A stretch of 64,000 nucleotides of DNA from positions 124,001-188,000 of the forward strand of contig NZ_CANMLT010000006.1 of NCBI RefSeq assembly GCF_947498805.1, given 5' to 3'. The stretch's first letter is position 1; each line of letters begins with the position of its first letter. A program made the translations under genes and the position numbers. Positions 25,344 to 34,910 of the stretch are shown here, piece after piece. Source of the stretch: an uncultured Tenacibaculum sp. (GTDB lineage: Bacteria; Bacteroidota; Bacteroidia; Flavobacteriales; Flavobacteriaceae). The notes beneath the pieces are model-generated. The model made no database searches, was not told where the DNA came from, and saw only the letters and a list, made by a program, of their open reading frames with translations.

Positions 25344-26378
25344 TTAACCGCTAATTTCTCCTCGTAAAGACGTCTCAAAATAACGCTTAAAGTCTTCTTT
25401 TGACAATTTTTCGCCTAATAAATACATCATTTTTGCTACTGCGGTCTCTGTTGTGATGTCTTTACCATCAATAACTCCAAGGCTTTTTAGCTCAGAACTT
25501 GTTTCATAATGGCCTAAAATCACACTTCCACCTGCACATTGAGTTACATTTACTATAAAAATTCCTTTTGCAATACAATCTTTTAAAAATGTTAAAAACC
25601 AATCCTCTGTTGGTGCATTTCCTGCTCCATAAGTTTCAATAATTAACCCTTTTAAATCTGGAATATTTAAATAATTACGCACCACCTTTTCTGTTATACC
25701 AGGAAATAACTTTAAAATAGCGATATTATTGTCAAGCTTTTTCCTGAAAATTAGTTCACTTCCATTTTTATCTGGAGCTAATAATAAATGGTGATTAAAG
25801 TTTAAATGCACTCCACTTTCTGCAATAGGTGGGTAATTCATAGAAGTAAAAGCTTCAAATTGCTCTGCATTTATTTTTGTGGTTCTATTTGCTCTATATA
25901 ACTTGTATTCAAAATACAAACCAACCTCTTGTACTATTGGCTTTTCGCCATTGTAAGCAGAAGCTATTTCTATAGAAGTAATTAAATTCTCTTTCGCATC
26001 TGTACGTAAATGTCCAATTGGTAATTGAGAACCTGTAAAAATCACTGGCTTTTTTAAATTCTCAAACATAAAACTAATAGCAGATGATGTATACGACATC
26101 GTATCTGATCCAGTTAAAACTACAAATCCATCAAACTTTGAATAATTAGAAGCAATTATTTCAGCTATGTTTATATAGTAATCAATATTCATATTAGAAG
26201 AATCAATGGGTTCTTCAAATGAAATGGTTGATATATTACAATTCAAAAGTTTCAACTCAGGAATCTTTTCTAAAATCTGGCTAAAATCAAACGCTTTTAA
26301 AGCTCCTGTTTGATAATCCTTCACCATACCAATGGTTCCGCCTGTATAAACTATAAGTATTTCTGGTTTCCTTGTCAT
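25344..26378 (-). CDS. ansA: Type I L-asparaginase
   Basis: Hydrolyses asparagine to aspartate and ammonia. The two catalytic threonine loops are visible: ILIVYTGGTIGM near the N terminus and DGFVVLTGSDTMSYT, followed by FTGSQLPIGHLRTDAKENL with the catalytic Lys. No signal peptide is present, so it is the cytoplasmic type I enzyme; 344 residues is normal. It lies upstream of exbB on the same strand but 243 bp away across a probable terminator, so it is not in that operon. Confidence 0.94.
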   Translation of the reverse strand: MTRKPEILIVYTGGTIGMVKDYQTGALKAFDFSQILEKIPELKLLNCNISTISFEEPIDSSNMNIDYYINIAEIIASNYSKFDGFVVLTGSDTMSYTSSAISFMFENLKKPVIFTGSQLPIGHLRTDAKENLITSIEIASAYNGEKPIVQEVGLYFEYKLYRANRTTKINAEQFEAFTSMNYPPIAESGVHLNFNHHLLLAPDKNGSELIFRKKLDNNIAILKLFPGITEKVVRNYLNIPDLKGLIIETYGAGNAPTEDWFLTFLKDCIAKGIFIVNVTQCAGGSVILGHYETSSELKSLGVIDGKDITTETAVAKMMYLLGEKLSKEDFKRYFETSLRGEISG

Positions 26379-26470
26379 TTTGACATTAATTTCTATCGAT
26401 TTATAATTTGGAATAATTTATGTTGTAAATTTATCAAACAAAAACAAGATTAAGAACAAAAAAGATAATT

Positions 26471-27172
26471 ATGGCAATAGGTTTTGAATACTATATTATA
26501 ATTGGTGTAATCTCCTTATTTAGTTGGATTGTAAGCAATACTTTAAAAAGAAAATTTAAGAAATATTCTAAGCTTAGTCTAAGAAATCAGATGAGTGGTG
26601 CTGAAATTGCTGAAAAGATGCTTGCAGATCATGGGATAAGTGATGTAAAAGTAATTTCTACTCCTGGAATGCTTACAGATCATTATAACCCAAGAAACAA
26701 AACAGTAAATTTAAGTGAAGGAGTATATAATCAAAGAAATGCCGCCGCTGCAGCCGTTGCTGCTCATGAAGTTGGACATGCTGTTCAACATGCAAGAGCT
26801 TATAAATGGTTAGAAATGCGTTCTAACTTGGTTCCCATGGTAAGTGTCTCTTCTAAATTTTCTCAATACCTCGTAATGGGGGGGCTAATTTTAGGAGCTA
26901 CTTCTAGTTTAGGTTATTGGGTTTTAGCTGCTGGAGTTTTCTTAATGGGAATTGCAACCTTATTTAGCTTTGTAACACTTCCTGTTGAATATGACGCTAG
27001 TAATAGAGCTCTAGCTTGGTTAGAAAACAAACATATTGTTACCCGTGAAGAACTAGCAGGTTCTAAGGATGCTTTAAAATGGGCTGCAAGAACTTATTTA
27101 GTAGCTGCCTTAGGTTCGTTAGCAATGTTATTATATTGGGTAATGCGATTATTAGCCGCTAATAGAGATTAA
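26471..27172 (+). CDS. Membrane zinc metallopeptidase (YugP-like, Zn_peptidase_2)
   Basis: Protein of 233 residues with an N-terminal TM helix (YYIIIGVISLFSWIVSNTL), the zinc motif AAHEVGHAVQHA with HExxH, a third-ligand candidate in VEYDASNRALAWLE, and two to three further TM helices (FSQYLVMGGLILGATSSLGYWVLAAGVFLMG and LVAALGSLAMLLYW). The conserved DHYNPRNKTVNLSEGVYN segment is characteristic of the family. Role unknown; related proteins are assumed to act in membrane proteolysis. It is divergent from ansA and ends at a strong terminator. Confidence 0.9.
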   Translation: MAIGFEYYIIIGVISLFSWIVSNTLKRKFKKYSKLSLRNQMSGAEIAEKMLADHGISDVKVISTPGMLTDHYNPRNKTVNLSEGVYNQRNAAAAAVAAHEVGHAVQHARAYKWLEMRSNLVPMVSVSSKFSQYLVMGGLILGATSSLGYWVLAAGVFLMGIATLFSFVTLPVEYDASNRALAWLENKHIVTREELAGSKDALKWAARTYLVAALGSLAMLLYWVMRLLAANRD

Positions 27173-27192
27173 CATCACAATACATACTATTT

Positions 27193-27226
27193 AAAAGCTC
27201 CAGAAAATTTTCTGGAGCTTTTTTGT
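27193..27226 (+). terminator. Intrinsic terminator after the zinc metallopeptidase gene
   Basis: Perfect 15-bp palindromic arms (27193-27207 and 27208-27222, AGCTCCAG core) ending in a T-tract; the central AAAATTTT forms the loop. Confidence 0.85.
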
Positions 27227-27277
27227 TAGGTTGTTTTCATTAAAGCGTCTAAAAGTCAAAACATTAACATTTTAAAG

Positions 27278-27778
27278 ATGAAAAGAACTTGTTTAATTGC
27301 CTTTTTGATAGTAGTAACTTCAGTATATGGGCAAGACATGTCTCTTTCTAAATTAAACTCAATGTTAACTAGCGTAAGTGATAGTATTATTAAAACGAAT
27401 AATCAATGGCGATTTAAAATTAAAGAAGTCCCATTTTTATGTATCGCTGACTCTACCCACAACAGAATGCGTATTATTTCCCCTATTATCAATAGCAATA
27501 AATTAACCGAAGAGTTAAAAACCGCATCATTAATTGCCAATTTTCATACGGCATTAGATGTTAAATATGCTATTACAGATGATATTTTATGGTCAGTTTT
27601 TATTCATCCTTTACAAGAACTCTCAGAGAAACAATTACTAAATGCAATAGCACAGGTTTACTATGCTAATGTTAATTTCGGAACAACCTTTTCTAGCACC
27701 TCTTTGGTTTTCCCCGGAAAAAGACCCCAACCCCACCCTAAAAAGGAAGAGAATAAAAATCTAATCAATAAAATATGA
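27278..27778 (+). CDS. Secreted protein of unknown function
   Basis: Protein of 166 residues with an N-terminal signal peptide (MKRTCLIAFLIVVTSVYGQ, cleavage after the Gly/Gln region). The mature part contains KIKEVPFLCIADSTHNRMRIISPI and a helical HPLQELSEKQLLNAIAQVYYANVNFGTTFSSTSLVFP segment that resembles type III-secretion-chaperone-like or bacterial YbjN-like folds only vaguely. I do not recognise the family. Monocistronic between two terminators. Confidence 0.7.
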   Translation: MKRTCLIAFLIVVTSVYGQDMSLSKLNSMLTSVSDSIIKTNNQWRFKIKEVPFLCIADSTHNRMRIISPIINSNKLTEELKTASLIANFHTALDVKYAITDDILWSVFIHPLQELSEKQLLNAIAQVYYANVNFGTTFSSTSLVFPGKRPQPHPKKEENKNLINKI

Positions 27779-27801
27779 CCCCTTTTTTCATTATCTAAAG
27801 G

Positions 27802-27838
27802 TAAAGTGCTCTTTTTAAAAAGGAGCACTTTATTATTT
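27802..27838 (+). terminator. Intrinsic terminator after the secreted-protein gene
   Basis: Near-perfect inverted repeat (27802-27816 with 27817-27832, one bulged G; GTGCTC core) followed by T/A-rich sequence. Confidence 0.75.
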
Positions 27839-27963
27839 TATTACATTTCAGGCAACTAATTCTTTTAAGACGACGTCTTCTTTCCATATAGATTAAATAG
27901 TTCTATTCGTCGGAAATTTATCCCACTTCAACAGAATCTAATTTCTATACATCATTAAATTAT

Positions 27964-27978
27964 ACACTTTTGAAGTGT
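27964..27978 (+). promoter_or_regulatory. Palindrome upstream of TonB receptor 1
   Basis: ACACTT-TTG-AAGTGT, perfect 6-bp arms, 22 nt before the receptor ATG; the half CACTTCAA recurs inverted relative to it at 27924-27931. It lies where the -7 element is expected (ACTTTTG), so it could be an operator; no direct evidence. Confidence 0.35.
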
Positions 27979-28000
27979 TATTACTCAAAAAAGAATTAAT

Positions 28001-30373
28001 ATGAAATCTGCAATTACTACATTTTTGTTTTTCTTGGGAATTATGAGCGTATTTTCTCAACACAGTATACAAGGGAAAATCACAGATCAAAACAAACTTA
28101 CGATTCCTTATGCCAATGTTATTTTAAAAAGCATCGATGGCAAAACTCCCTTAAAAGGAGCTGTTACCGATGAGAATGGTAACTATACTTTTGAAAACAT
28201 AAAAGAAAACACTTATCAAATAGAGGTATCTGTATTAGGTTTTCAAGTTGAAAAATCAAAAGAGTTTACATTAAACAGTAATAAAACATTCAACTTTACA
28301 TTAAAAGAAGAAAGTCAAACACTAAATGAAGTTGTCATTAAATCTAAAAGACCAGTCATAAAGCAAACGGCCGAGAAACTAGTTGTAGATCTAGAAAAAA
28401 CTGAAATGGTTAATACTAGTCTACAAGATATTATGCGAAAGGTACCTGGAGTTTTGGTAACTAATAACGGAATTACCATTGCTGGTAAAAGTGGAGTTCG
28501 TATTTTAATTAATGGTAAAACTACTGAATACATGGATGTAGAAACCTTGCTTCGTGATTTCCCTGCAGATAACATTGCTAAAGTTGAAGTTGTTGAGCAA
28601 CCAGGAGCAGAACATGATGCTGCCGGTTCAGGAGCCATTATCAATATTATTTTAAAGAAAAATGTTCGTTTAGGAACTCATGGAAGTATTATGGGATGGG
28701 TTGGTGAAGATGAAGGTTTTGAATATGGTACACGAGCTTCTATAGCCAGTTATAGAAACAAGCTAAATTGGCAAACAAGCCTTAGTCATTCACAACCAAC
28801 TTGGAGAGATGATTTATTCCTAGTAAGAACCGTTGGAAATGAAACCTACGACCAAACGACAAGAGAACCATACGATCCGAATAGGTTAACTTTTAGTGGA
28901 AACTTAGACTACTATATAAACGATAGGCATTCTATTGGAATTGGTGGTCGTTGGAATAAAAGAGAATCGAACAGAACTACTACAAGTAAAACAATTATAT
29001 CAGATCCAACCGATACAAACACCTTATTTTCTGAAAACGTTTTTGATAGAGATCGAGTTGACTTTAACATAAATCCGTATTATGAATATAAATCAGATTC
29101 AGATAAGTTATTAATTGACTTTAATTATATAGACTACAAAAACGACAACATTAACACCTTATCTGATGTTACTGGTAGTACAATTCCTTTTACAGACAGA
29201 AGGTATTTACAAGATGGTAAATACACTATCAAAACCTATAAAGTAGATTATGATAAAACTTTTTCTGATAATTTTAAATTAAGCGTTGGTAGTAAATATG
29301 CACAAGTAAATACAGATAGCGATTTACAGTCTTTTTTAGAAAATACATCAGGTGGATTTGACCTTGATCAAGCCAATAGTAGTCAATTCTTAGTAGATGA
29401 AACTATTTTTGCTATCTACTCTAAAGTAAATGCTACTGCCGGAAAATGGTCTTTCTCTGCTGGTTTACGTTATGAAGATAGTAACACCCGAGGAACTTCA
29501 ATTTTTATGAACAATGGAAACCTAACAACAGAAGTTAAAAAACGACCAATTGGCAAGTTGTTTCCTAGTGCTTCTGTAAGCCGAAAAATTACAGATCAAC
29601 TTGGAGCAAGTATATCCTATAGTTATAGAATACAAAGACCTTCTTATAATAGTTTAAATTCTTTTCAGGAGTTTTTAGATCCTTTTTCTGCTGGTGAAGG
29701 AAATCCAAACTTAAAACCTGCATTTACCAACAATTACCAATTTAACTTAACCTACGATGGGCAACCTTTTTTCACAGTTGGATACAGTAAAACAAATGAT
29801 GTGATTTTTGATTTAATTAAGCAAAATAACACGACAGCTCAAATAAGACAACAAGCGGTAAATGTTGAAGATTATACCAACTGGAATTTTAGATTATTTG
29901 GTCCTTTAAGTTTTATTAAAGATGTAGAAGGATATACAGGTATTATTGTTAACAAAAATGCTTATCATTCTAGCATACATGGTGTAGATTTATCAAAATG
30001 GAATCTTTTCTGGTTTATTCAAGCGAATTATACGCTTCCATGGGATATCAATTTTGAATTAAGTGGTAATTACGGAACAGGTGCTTTAGAAGGTCAAATA
30101 GATGTACAATGGCTTGCTGGACTAGATTTTTCTTTTGGTAAAAAGTTTTTAGACGATAAATTAAGAGTAAATTTAGGGTTTAATAAAATGCTAAACCGTG
30201 GATTTAATGGTACCATTGACTATGGTAATGGAACTGCACAAGTAGAAAGCAATGGTTCAAGACAAAATGTACAACTTAGATTAACCTATAGTTTTGGTTC
30301 TAAATTCGGAAAGAAAAAATCGAGACGTAATTCTTCTAGAGATGAAGAAAACCGAATTCAAGATAATAATTAA
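28001..30373 (+). CDS. TonB-dependent receptor-like outer-membrane protein, module 1
   Basis: Protein of 790 residues. Order: signal peptide MKSAITTFLFFLGIMSVFSQ; a carboxypeptidase-like regulatory domain (residues about 22-105, SIQGKITDQNKLTIPYANVIL...GAVTDENGNYTFENI); a plug domain (LNEVVIKSKRPVIKQTAEKLVVDLEKTEM...LQDIMRKVPGVLV, GKSGVRILINGKTTEYMDVETLLRDFPADNIAKVEVVEQPGAEHDAAGSGAIINIILKK); then an OMP_b-brl_3 barrel of aromatic strands, ending with a basic tail. It lacks an obvious TonB box but is of the Bacteroidetes 'outer membrane beta-barrel family' type. Substrate unknown. A LytS kinase and LytTR regulator follow, and a second such set is at 51-55 kb. Confidence 0.9.
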   Translation: MKSAITTFLFFLGIMSVFSQHSIQGKITDQNKLTIPYANVILKSIDGKTPLKGAVTDENGNYTFENIKENTYQIEVSVLGFQVEKSKEFTLNSNKTFNFTLKEESQTLNEVVIKSKRPVIKQTAEKLVVDLEKTEMVNTSLQDIMRKVPGVLVTNNGITIAGKSGVRILINGKTTEYMDVETLLRDFPADNIAKVEVVEQPGAEHDAAGSGAIINIILKKNVRLGTHGSIMGWVGEDEGFEYGTRASIASYRNKLNWQTSLSHSQPTWRDDLFLVRTVGNETYDQTTREPYDPNRLTFSGNLDYYINDRHSIGIGGRWNKRESNRTTTSKTIISDPTDTNTLFSENVFDRDRVDFNINPYYEYKSDSDKLLIDFNYIDYKNDNINTLSDVTGSTIPFTDRRYLQDGKYTIKTYKVDYDKTFSDNFKLSVGSKYAQVNTDSDLQSFLENTSGGFDLDQANSSQFLVDETIFAIYSKVNATAGKWSFSAGLRYEDSNTRGTSIFMNNGNLTTEVKKRPIGKLFPSASVSRKITDQLGASISYSYRIQRPSYNSLNSFQEFLDPFSAGEGNPNLKPAFTNNYQFNLTYDGQPFFTVGYSKTNDVIFDLIKQNNTTAQIRQQAVNVEDYTNWNFRLFGPLSFIKDVEGYTGIIVNKNAYHSSIHGVDLSKWNLFWFIQANYTLPWDINFELSGNYGTGALEGQIDVQWLAGLDFSFGKKFLDDKLRVNLGFNKMLNRGFNGTIDYGNGTAQVESNGSRQNVQLRLTYSFGSKFGKKKSRRNSSRDEENRIQDNN

Positions 30374-30381
30374 ATTCTCTA

Positions 30382-30389
30382 TACTTTTG
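30382..30389 (+). promoter_or_regulatory. -7 element TACTTTTG upstream of LytS kinase 1
   Basis: Exact TAnnTTTG match just after the receptor stop. Transcription from here would start immediately before the hairpin at 30400-30428. Confidence 0.5.
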
Positions 30390-30399
30390 TTTTAATCAT

Positions 30400-30440
30400 G
30401 ACATCACATGGTTTATAAATGTGATGTCCATTTATTTTTT
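30400..30440 (+). terminator. Hairpin with T-run between receptor 1 and LytS kinase 1 (terminator or attenuator)
   Basis: Perfect 10-bp stem GACATCACAT/ATGTGATGTC (30400-30409 and 30419-30428, 9-nt loop) followed after two bases by TTTATTTTTT, which ends directly at the kinase ATG (30441). It would terminate the receptor transcript and sits inside the leader of any transcript from the promoter at 30382. Confidence 0.7.
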
Positions 30441-31451
30441 ATGAACACCAGACTTAACAAATCCGACTGGACACTTATTTCTCTTTACTACGGTGTAGCC
30501 GCAGTACTAAATATAATTGATTACAAAAGCAGAGGTTTAAAAACCATAGAGTATTTTGTTGACATACCAACATCAATAATTGTTTCAATAATAATTATCC
30601 TTTTGTTTATGTACGTCATAATACCTAAATTTTTAATTGAAGAAAAAAAATATTTTCATTTTATATTTTCAGCTTTTATTACATTAACCTTTTTTGGAGT
30701 TATCGATGACACCCTTGGCTTTTTAAGTGGTGGAAAAAAGTTAAATGATTTACCAGTTTGGTATAGCGTAATGATTAACGGTATTTACACTTCTGCTAAT
30801 AATTCAGGGTTTATTTTTGGAATATTATTCACAAAAAAATTCTACGAAAGTCAGACTCAAATTTTAGCAATAGAAAGACAAAAAAAAGAGAATGAGTTAA
30901 AGCTATTACGTTCTCAAATAGATCCTCATTTTTTATTTAACAATCTAAACACCTTAGATTCTTTAATAGATTCTGATTCTGAAAAAGCAAAAGAATATAT
31001 TAATAGACTATCACTTATATACAGATACTTAATTCAAACCAAAGATGCTGAAGTTATGGAACTCTCAAAAGAGCTTTCCTTTGCAGAAAATTATATTTTC
31101 TTAATTGAAACCCGTTTTGGAACAGATTATAAATTTACAATTGAAAAAGAGGCTAATATTTCAGACAAATTTATTCCTACTGGTGCTTTACAAGCACTCT
31201 TAGAAAATGTAGTAAAACACAACAAAGCAAATGGTAAACCAATACAGACAAAAATTAGCATTACCAATAATTGGTTAAGGGTAAACAATACTAAATCCAA
31301 CAATCCAAACAAGGAAAGTTTTGGAACTGGACTGGTTAATTTACAAGGTCGCTATGAATTGTTATCTGATAAGAAAGTAGACATAAAAAACGCTAACAAT
31401 CGATTTATAATATCTATTCCCATACTTAATTTAAGCGATGAAAATGAGTAA
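30441..31451 (+). CDS. LytS-type sensor histidine kinase, module 1
   Basis: Membrane kinase of 336 residues: four hydrophobic helices in the first ~140 residues (SLYYGVAAVLNIID, IPTSIIVSIIIILLFMYVIIP, FIFSAFITLTFFGVID, SGFIFGILF), a linker coiled coil (LAIERQKKENELKLLRSQ), and the PF06580 His_kinase domain with the phosphoacceptor His in SQIDPHFLFNNLNTLDSL, then a HATPase-like region with the N-box LQALLENVVKHNK and G-box-like ESFGTGLVNLQGRYELL. No separate sensor domain is seen. The start at 30441 avoids the upstream in-frame ATG at 30408, which would place the hairpin inside the gene. It overlaps the response regulator gene by 14 bp or less. Confidence 0.9.
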   Translation: MNTRLNKSDWTLISLYYGVAAVLNIIDYKSRGLKTIEYFVDIPTSIIVSIIIILLFMYVIIPKFLIEEKKYFHFIFSAFITLTFFGVIDDTLGFLSGGKKLNDLPVWYSVMINGIYTSANNSGFIFGILFTKKFYESQTQILAIERQKKENELKLLRSQIDPHFLFNNLNTLDSLIDSDSEKAKEYINRLSLIYRYLIQTKDAEVMELSKELSFAENYIFLIETRFGTDYKFTIEKEANISDKFIPTGALQALLENVVKHNKANGKPIQTKISITNNWLRVNNTKSNNPNKESFGTGLVNLQGRYELLSDKKVDIKNANNRFIISIPILNLSDENE

Positions 31452-32217
31452 AATGAATATACTAATATTAGAGGATGAAATTCCTGCTTACCAAAAGTTA
31501 ATCAACTATTTTGAAGAATATTTTGAAGGGGAGTTTCATCATGATTTAGCAAGATCTAATGCAGATGGAAAGCAACTTTTATTGAACAATAAGTATGATT
31601 TCATATTATCCGACATTCAACTATTAGATGGTATTTCTTTTGACTTATTTGATGAAGTGCAAACTGATTGCCCTATTATTTTTTGCTCTGCTCATGACGA
31701 ATATTTATTCAAAGCATTTAATACTAATGGTATTGCATATATCTTAAAACCCTATTCAAAATCAGATTTTAAAAAAGCCATAGAAAAGTACCAATCGTTA
31801 TTTAACAAGGGAGTTTATAAAAGTTTAAACACAACTACTTTATCTAGTCTAAAATCTGTTTTACAAGAAGAAAACACGACTTACAAAAAACGTTTTGTTA
31901 TTAAAAAAGCAAAGGGAATACAACTCCTAAATGTTTCTGAAATAAGTCTTATAGAAGCTTCTGGAGACTTTTGTATAGCTACAGACTCTAATGGGAAAAG
32001 ACATACTATTTCTCAAGCCTTAGGAAGTATTTTCCAACAATTAAATCCTGCTAAGTTTTATAAAATCAATAGAAGTGAAATTATTAGTATTGACTATATA
32101 GAAAATATTGACAGTCATTTCAAAAATCGTTTACTAATTACCTTGAAAGGTGTTAAGGAAAAACCTATGACCAGCTCATCTGTAACTGCAGACTTTAGAA
32201 AATGGTTAGAACAATAA
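31438..32217 (+). CDS. LytTR-family response regulator, module 1
   Basis: DNA-binding response regulator of up to 259 residues: receiver domain MNILILEDEIPAYQKL with the phosphorylated Asp in FILSDIQLLDGISF and the conserved Lys in YILKPYSKSDF, then a linker, then a LytTR domain (residues about 155-255: KRFVIKKAKGIQLLNVSEISLIEASGDFC...FYKINRSEIISIDYIENI). Starts at 31438, 31444 and 31453 are all possible; the last gives MNILIL and no overlap. Its expected partner is the kinase just upstream, with which it is translationally coupled. Target genes are probably the adjacent receptor or functions elsewhere (inference). Confidence 0.9.
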   Translation: MKMSKMNILILEDEIPAYQKLINYFEEYFEGEFHHDLARSNADGKQLLLNNKYDFILSDIQLLDGISFDLFDEVQTDCPIIFCSAHDEYLFKAFNTNGIAYILKPYSKSDFKKAIEKYQSLFNKGVYKSLNTTTLSSLKSVLQEENTTYKKRFVIKKAKGIQLLNVSEISLIEASGDFCIATDSNGKRHTISQALGSIFQQLNPAKFYKINRSEIISIDYIENIDSHFKNRLLITLKGVKEKPMTSSSVTADFRKWLEQ

Positions 32218-32250
32218 AAAAAGCTTCAGAATTCTGAAGCTTTTTTTATT
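32216..32250. terminator. Bidirectional terminator between LytTR 1 and the BI-1 gene
   Basis: Perfect palindrome centred at 32231/32232 (AAGCTTCAGAA arms) with A-tract and T-tract on the two sides. Confidence 0.85.
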
Positions 32251-32268
32251 CAATATATTTCTTTGACT

Positions 32269-32982
32269 TTAATCTCTACTTAAAAATATTTGTAACACAT
32301 ACCAAAATAGTAACATTAAAGAAGCAAACAATCCTAATGCTGCAGGTATATAATCTTCTGTAGTAAACTTATGAACTAAATTAGATGTCTGATACAATAT
32401 TGATCCTCCTGCTAATACACACATTCCTACTGAAAACCATAAACCTAAATTAAATCCAAATAAACTACCTGCAATAATTAACCCTATAGCAATAAAAAAA
32501 CCAATTGTAATAGCCGCTCTCAAAAATGAGAAGTCTTTCTTGGTTATGAATACCACTGCAGACAAACCAGCAAATAGTGTTAATGTTACAATAGCAGCTT
32601 GTTGAAGTATATCAAAACTCTGCGTATAGCTTATTGCAATATAAATTAGTGGAATAAAGATAAAAGCTTCTGCAAAAATATATCCTGCATATGCCATGTA
32701 CTGTAAATTTTTATCAGTAGTTTTCAGTGCTGTACTTTCTGCATAATTTGTCACTAGCATAAAACCTCCCAATAACAACAACCACTTATATCCTTCGGTC
32801 ATTGATAACGCAAACTCAACAATTGTACTGCTCTGAAATAATAAATATTCAAATACTAAGAATAACAATACTCCACCAGCTACGTGCGCGTATGTTTTTT
32901 TGTAAAAAGCAACTCTTTCTGCTTGGGTGTTTTCAGCAACCAAGACTTTTCCTTCATTAAAGGAGTTAAATGAATTTTCCAT
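32269..32982 (-). CDS. Bax inhibitor-1/YccA family membrane protein
   Basis: Protein of about 237 residues with seven hydrophobic helices after a polar N terminus (MENSFNSFNEGKVLVAENTQAERVAFYKKTYAHVAGG). BI-1 features include FYKKTYAHVAGGVLLFLVFEY, YAGYIFAEAFIFIPLIYIA and the final helix pair with a buried C terminus. Family members are calcium-leak channels or protease-associated proteins; the role here is unknown. The start at 32982 is supported by TATTTTTG at 33013, which overlaps the longer in-frame ATG at 33015. Confidence 0.88.
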   Translation of the reverse strand: MENSFNSFNEGKVLVAENTQAERVAFYKKTYAHVAGGVLLFLVFEYLLFQSSTIVEFALSMTEGYKWLLLLGGFMLVTNYAESTALKTTDKNLQYMAYAGYIFAEAFIFIPLIYIAISYTQSFDILQQAAIVTLTLFAGLSAVVFITKKDFSFLRAAITIGFFIAIGLIIAGSLFGFNLGLWFSVGMCVLAGGSILYQTSNLVHKFTTEDYIPAALGLFASLMLLFWYVLQIFLSRD

Positions 32983-33012
32983 AATAATTTTTATTAAGTT
33001 ATTTTCTGCAAA

Positions 33013-33020
33013 CAAAAATA
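33013..33020 (-). promoter_or_regulatory. -7 element TATTTTTG for the BI-1 gene
   Basis: Exact TAnnTTTG match on the minus strand, 30 nt before ATG 32982. Confidence 0.55.
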
Positions 33021-33032
33021 TAAAATATTCTC

Positions 33033-33070
33033 AAAGAAAAACCTCAGTCGAAATTGACTGAGGTCTTTTT
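33033..33070 (-). terminator. Intrinsic terminator of lepA
   Basis: Perfect 9-bp stem ACCTCAGTC/GACTGAGGT (33041-33049, 33056-33064) flanked by T/A tracts, downstream of the lepA stop on the minus strand. Confidence 0.82.
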
Positions 33071-33084
33071 AATATTATATATTC

Positions 33085-34881
33085 TTAATCGTTTAATTTC
33101 AATACCGCCATAAACGCTTGTTGTGGAATTTCTACATTCCCGACTTGTCTCATACGCTTCTTACCTTTTTTCTGCTTTTCTAAAAGTTTACGCTTACGAG
33201 AAATATCACCTCCATAACATTTAGCTGTTACGTCTTTACGTAAAGCTTTCACTGTTTCACGAGCAATAATTTTAGCTCCAATTGCTGCCTGAATAGGAAT
33301 ATCAAACTGTTGACGTGGAATTAACTCTTTTAATTTCTCACAAATACGTTTTCCTATTGAATAAGCATTACTATCGTGTAATAAAGCAGAAAGTGCATCA
33401 ACTGATTGTCCATTTAATAGCATATCTACACGTACCAATTTAGATTTTTGCATTCCAATTGGGTGGTAATCAAAAGAAGCATATCCTTTAGACACTGTTT
33501 TTAAACGATCGTAAAAATCAAAAACGATTTCTGCTAAAGGCATATCAAAAATTAACTCAACACGCTCAGGTGTTAAATATGTTTGATTTACTATTTGACC
33601 TCTTTTCTCTATACAAAGAGACATTACTTGTCCAACAAAATCTGCTTTGGTAATAATAGACGCTTTGATAAAAGGCTCTTCTACTCTATCTAATTTTGAT
33701 GGATCTGGTAAATCTGATGGGTTATTTACAATGATAATCTCATCTGGGTTTTTCTTAGTAAATGCATGGTAACTTACGTTAGGAACTGTAGTAATAACCG
33801 TCATGTTAAACTCACGTTCTAAACGCTCTTGAATAATTTCCATGTGTAACATTCCTAAGAATCCACAACGGAAACCAAAACCTAAAGCAGCAGAACTTTC
33901 TGGTTGAAAAACCAAAGAAGCATCATTTAACTGTAGCTTCTCCATAGAGGCACGAAGTTCTTCATAATCTTCTGTATCTACTGGGTAAATCCCAGCAAAT
34001 ACCATTGGTTTTACATCTTCAAAACCTTCAATTGTATCTGTAGTAGGATTTGCAAAATCAGTAATTGTATCTCCTACCTTTACTTCTTTAGCTGCTTTAA
34101 TACCAGTGATTAAATATCCTACATCTCCTGTTTTGATTTCTTTTTTAACAACCTGTTCCAATTTTAAAGTTCCAACCTCATCGGCACCATACTGTTTTCC
34201 AGTGGCCATGAATTTAATTTGTTGGTTCTTTTTAATAGAACCATCAATCACTCTAAAATACGTTTCAATTCCTCTATAAGAATTATAAACACTATCAAAA
34301 ATTAAAGCTTTTAATGGTGCATCAGGATTTCCTTGTGGAGCAGGCACTCTTTCAATAATAGCTTCTAAAATCTTATCAACCCCAAAACCAGTTTTTCCAC
34401 TTGCAGGAATTACATCTTCTGGATCACAACCTAATAAATCTACAATATCGTCTGTAACTTCTTCTGGGTTTGCAGAAGGTAAGTCTACTTTATTCAATAC
34501 CGGAATAATCTCTAGGTCGTTTTCTAAAGCTAAGTATAAGTTAGAAATTGTTTGTGCTTGAATACTTTGAGCAGCATCTACAATTAACAAAGCTCCTTCA
34601 CAAGCTGCAATAGAGCGAGAAACTTCATAAGAAAAATCTACGTGTCCTGGAGTATCAATTAGGTTTAATATATAATCTTCTCCATTGTATTTATAATCCA
34701 TTTGAATTGCATGCGACTTAATAGTAATTCCTCGCTCACGCTCCAAATCCATATTATCCAATAACTGATCTTGTTTTTCTCTTTCGGTAACAGCTCCTGT
34801 AAAATCTAACAGTCTATCTGCTAACGTACTTTTACCATGATCAATATGCGCAATAATGCAAAAATTTCTAATGTTTTTCAT
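33085..34881 (-). CDS. lepA: Elongation factor 4 (back-translocating GTPase LepA)
   Basis: Translational GTPase acting in ribosome assembly/translation under stress. G1 [16 protein letters not shown], switch region [12 protein letters not shown]3 DTPGHVDF, and NKVD (G4) are all present, followed by the LepA-specific C-terminal domain ([47 protein letters not shown]). The 598 residues starting at ATG 34881 match the family; an in-frame ATG at 34941 lies over the -33 box and is rejected. It is separated from the ECF sigma gene by a terminator. Confidence 0.97.
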   Translation of the reverse strand: MKNIRNFCIIAHIDHGKSTLADRLLDFTGAVTEREKQDQLLDNMDLERERGITIKSHAIQMDYKYNGEDYILNLIDTPGHVDFSYEVSRSIAACEGALLIVDAAQSIQAQTISNLYLALENDLEIIPVLNKVDLPSANPEEVTDDIVDLLGCDPEDVIPASGKTGFGVDKILEAIIERVPAPQGNPDAPLKALIFDSVYNSYRGIETYFRVIDGSIKKNQQIKFMATGKQYGADEVGTLKLEQVVKKEIKTGDVGYLITGIKAAKEVKVGDTITDFANPTTDTIEGFEDVKPMVFAGIYPVDTEDYEELRASMEKLQLNDASLVFQPESSAALGFGFRCGFLGMLHMEIIQERLEREFNMTVITTVPNVSYHAFTKKNPDEIIIVNNPSDLPDPSKLDRVEEPFIKASIITKADFVGQVMSLCIEKRGQIVNQTYLTPERVELIFDMPLAEIVFDFYDRLKTVSKGYASFDYHPIGMQKSKLVRVDMLLNGQSVDALSALLHDSNAYSIGKRICEKLKELIPRQQFDIPIQAAIGAKIIARETVKALRKDVTAKCYGGDISRKRKLLEKQKKGKKRMRQVGNVEIPQQAFMAVLKLND

Positions 34882-34910
34882 TCGTCCTATTTCTAACTTC
34901 TTATGACCTG

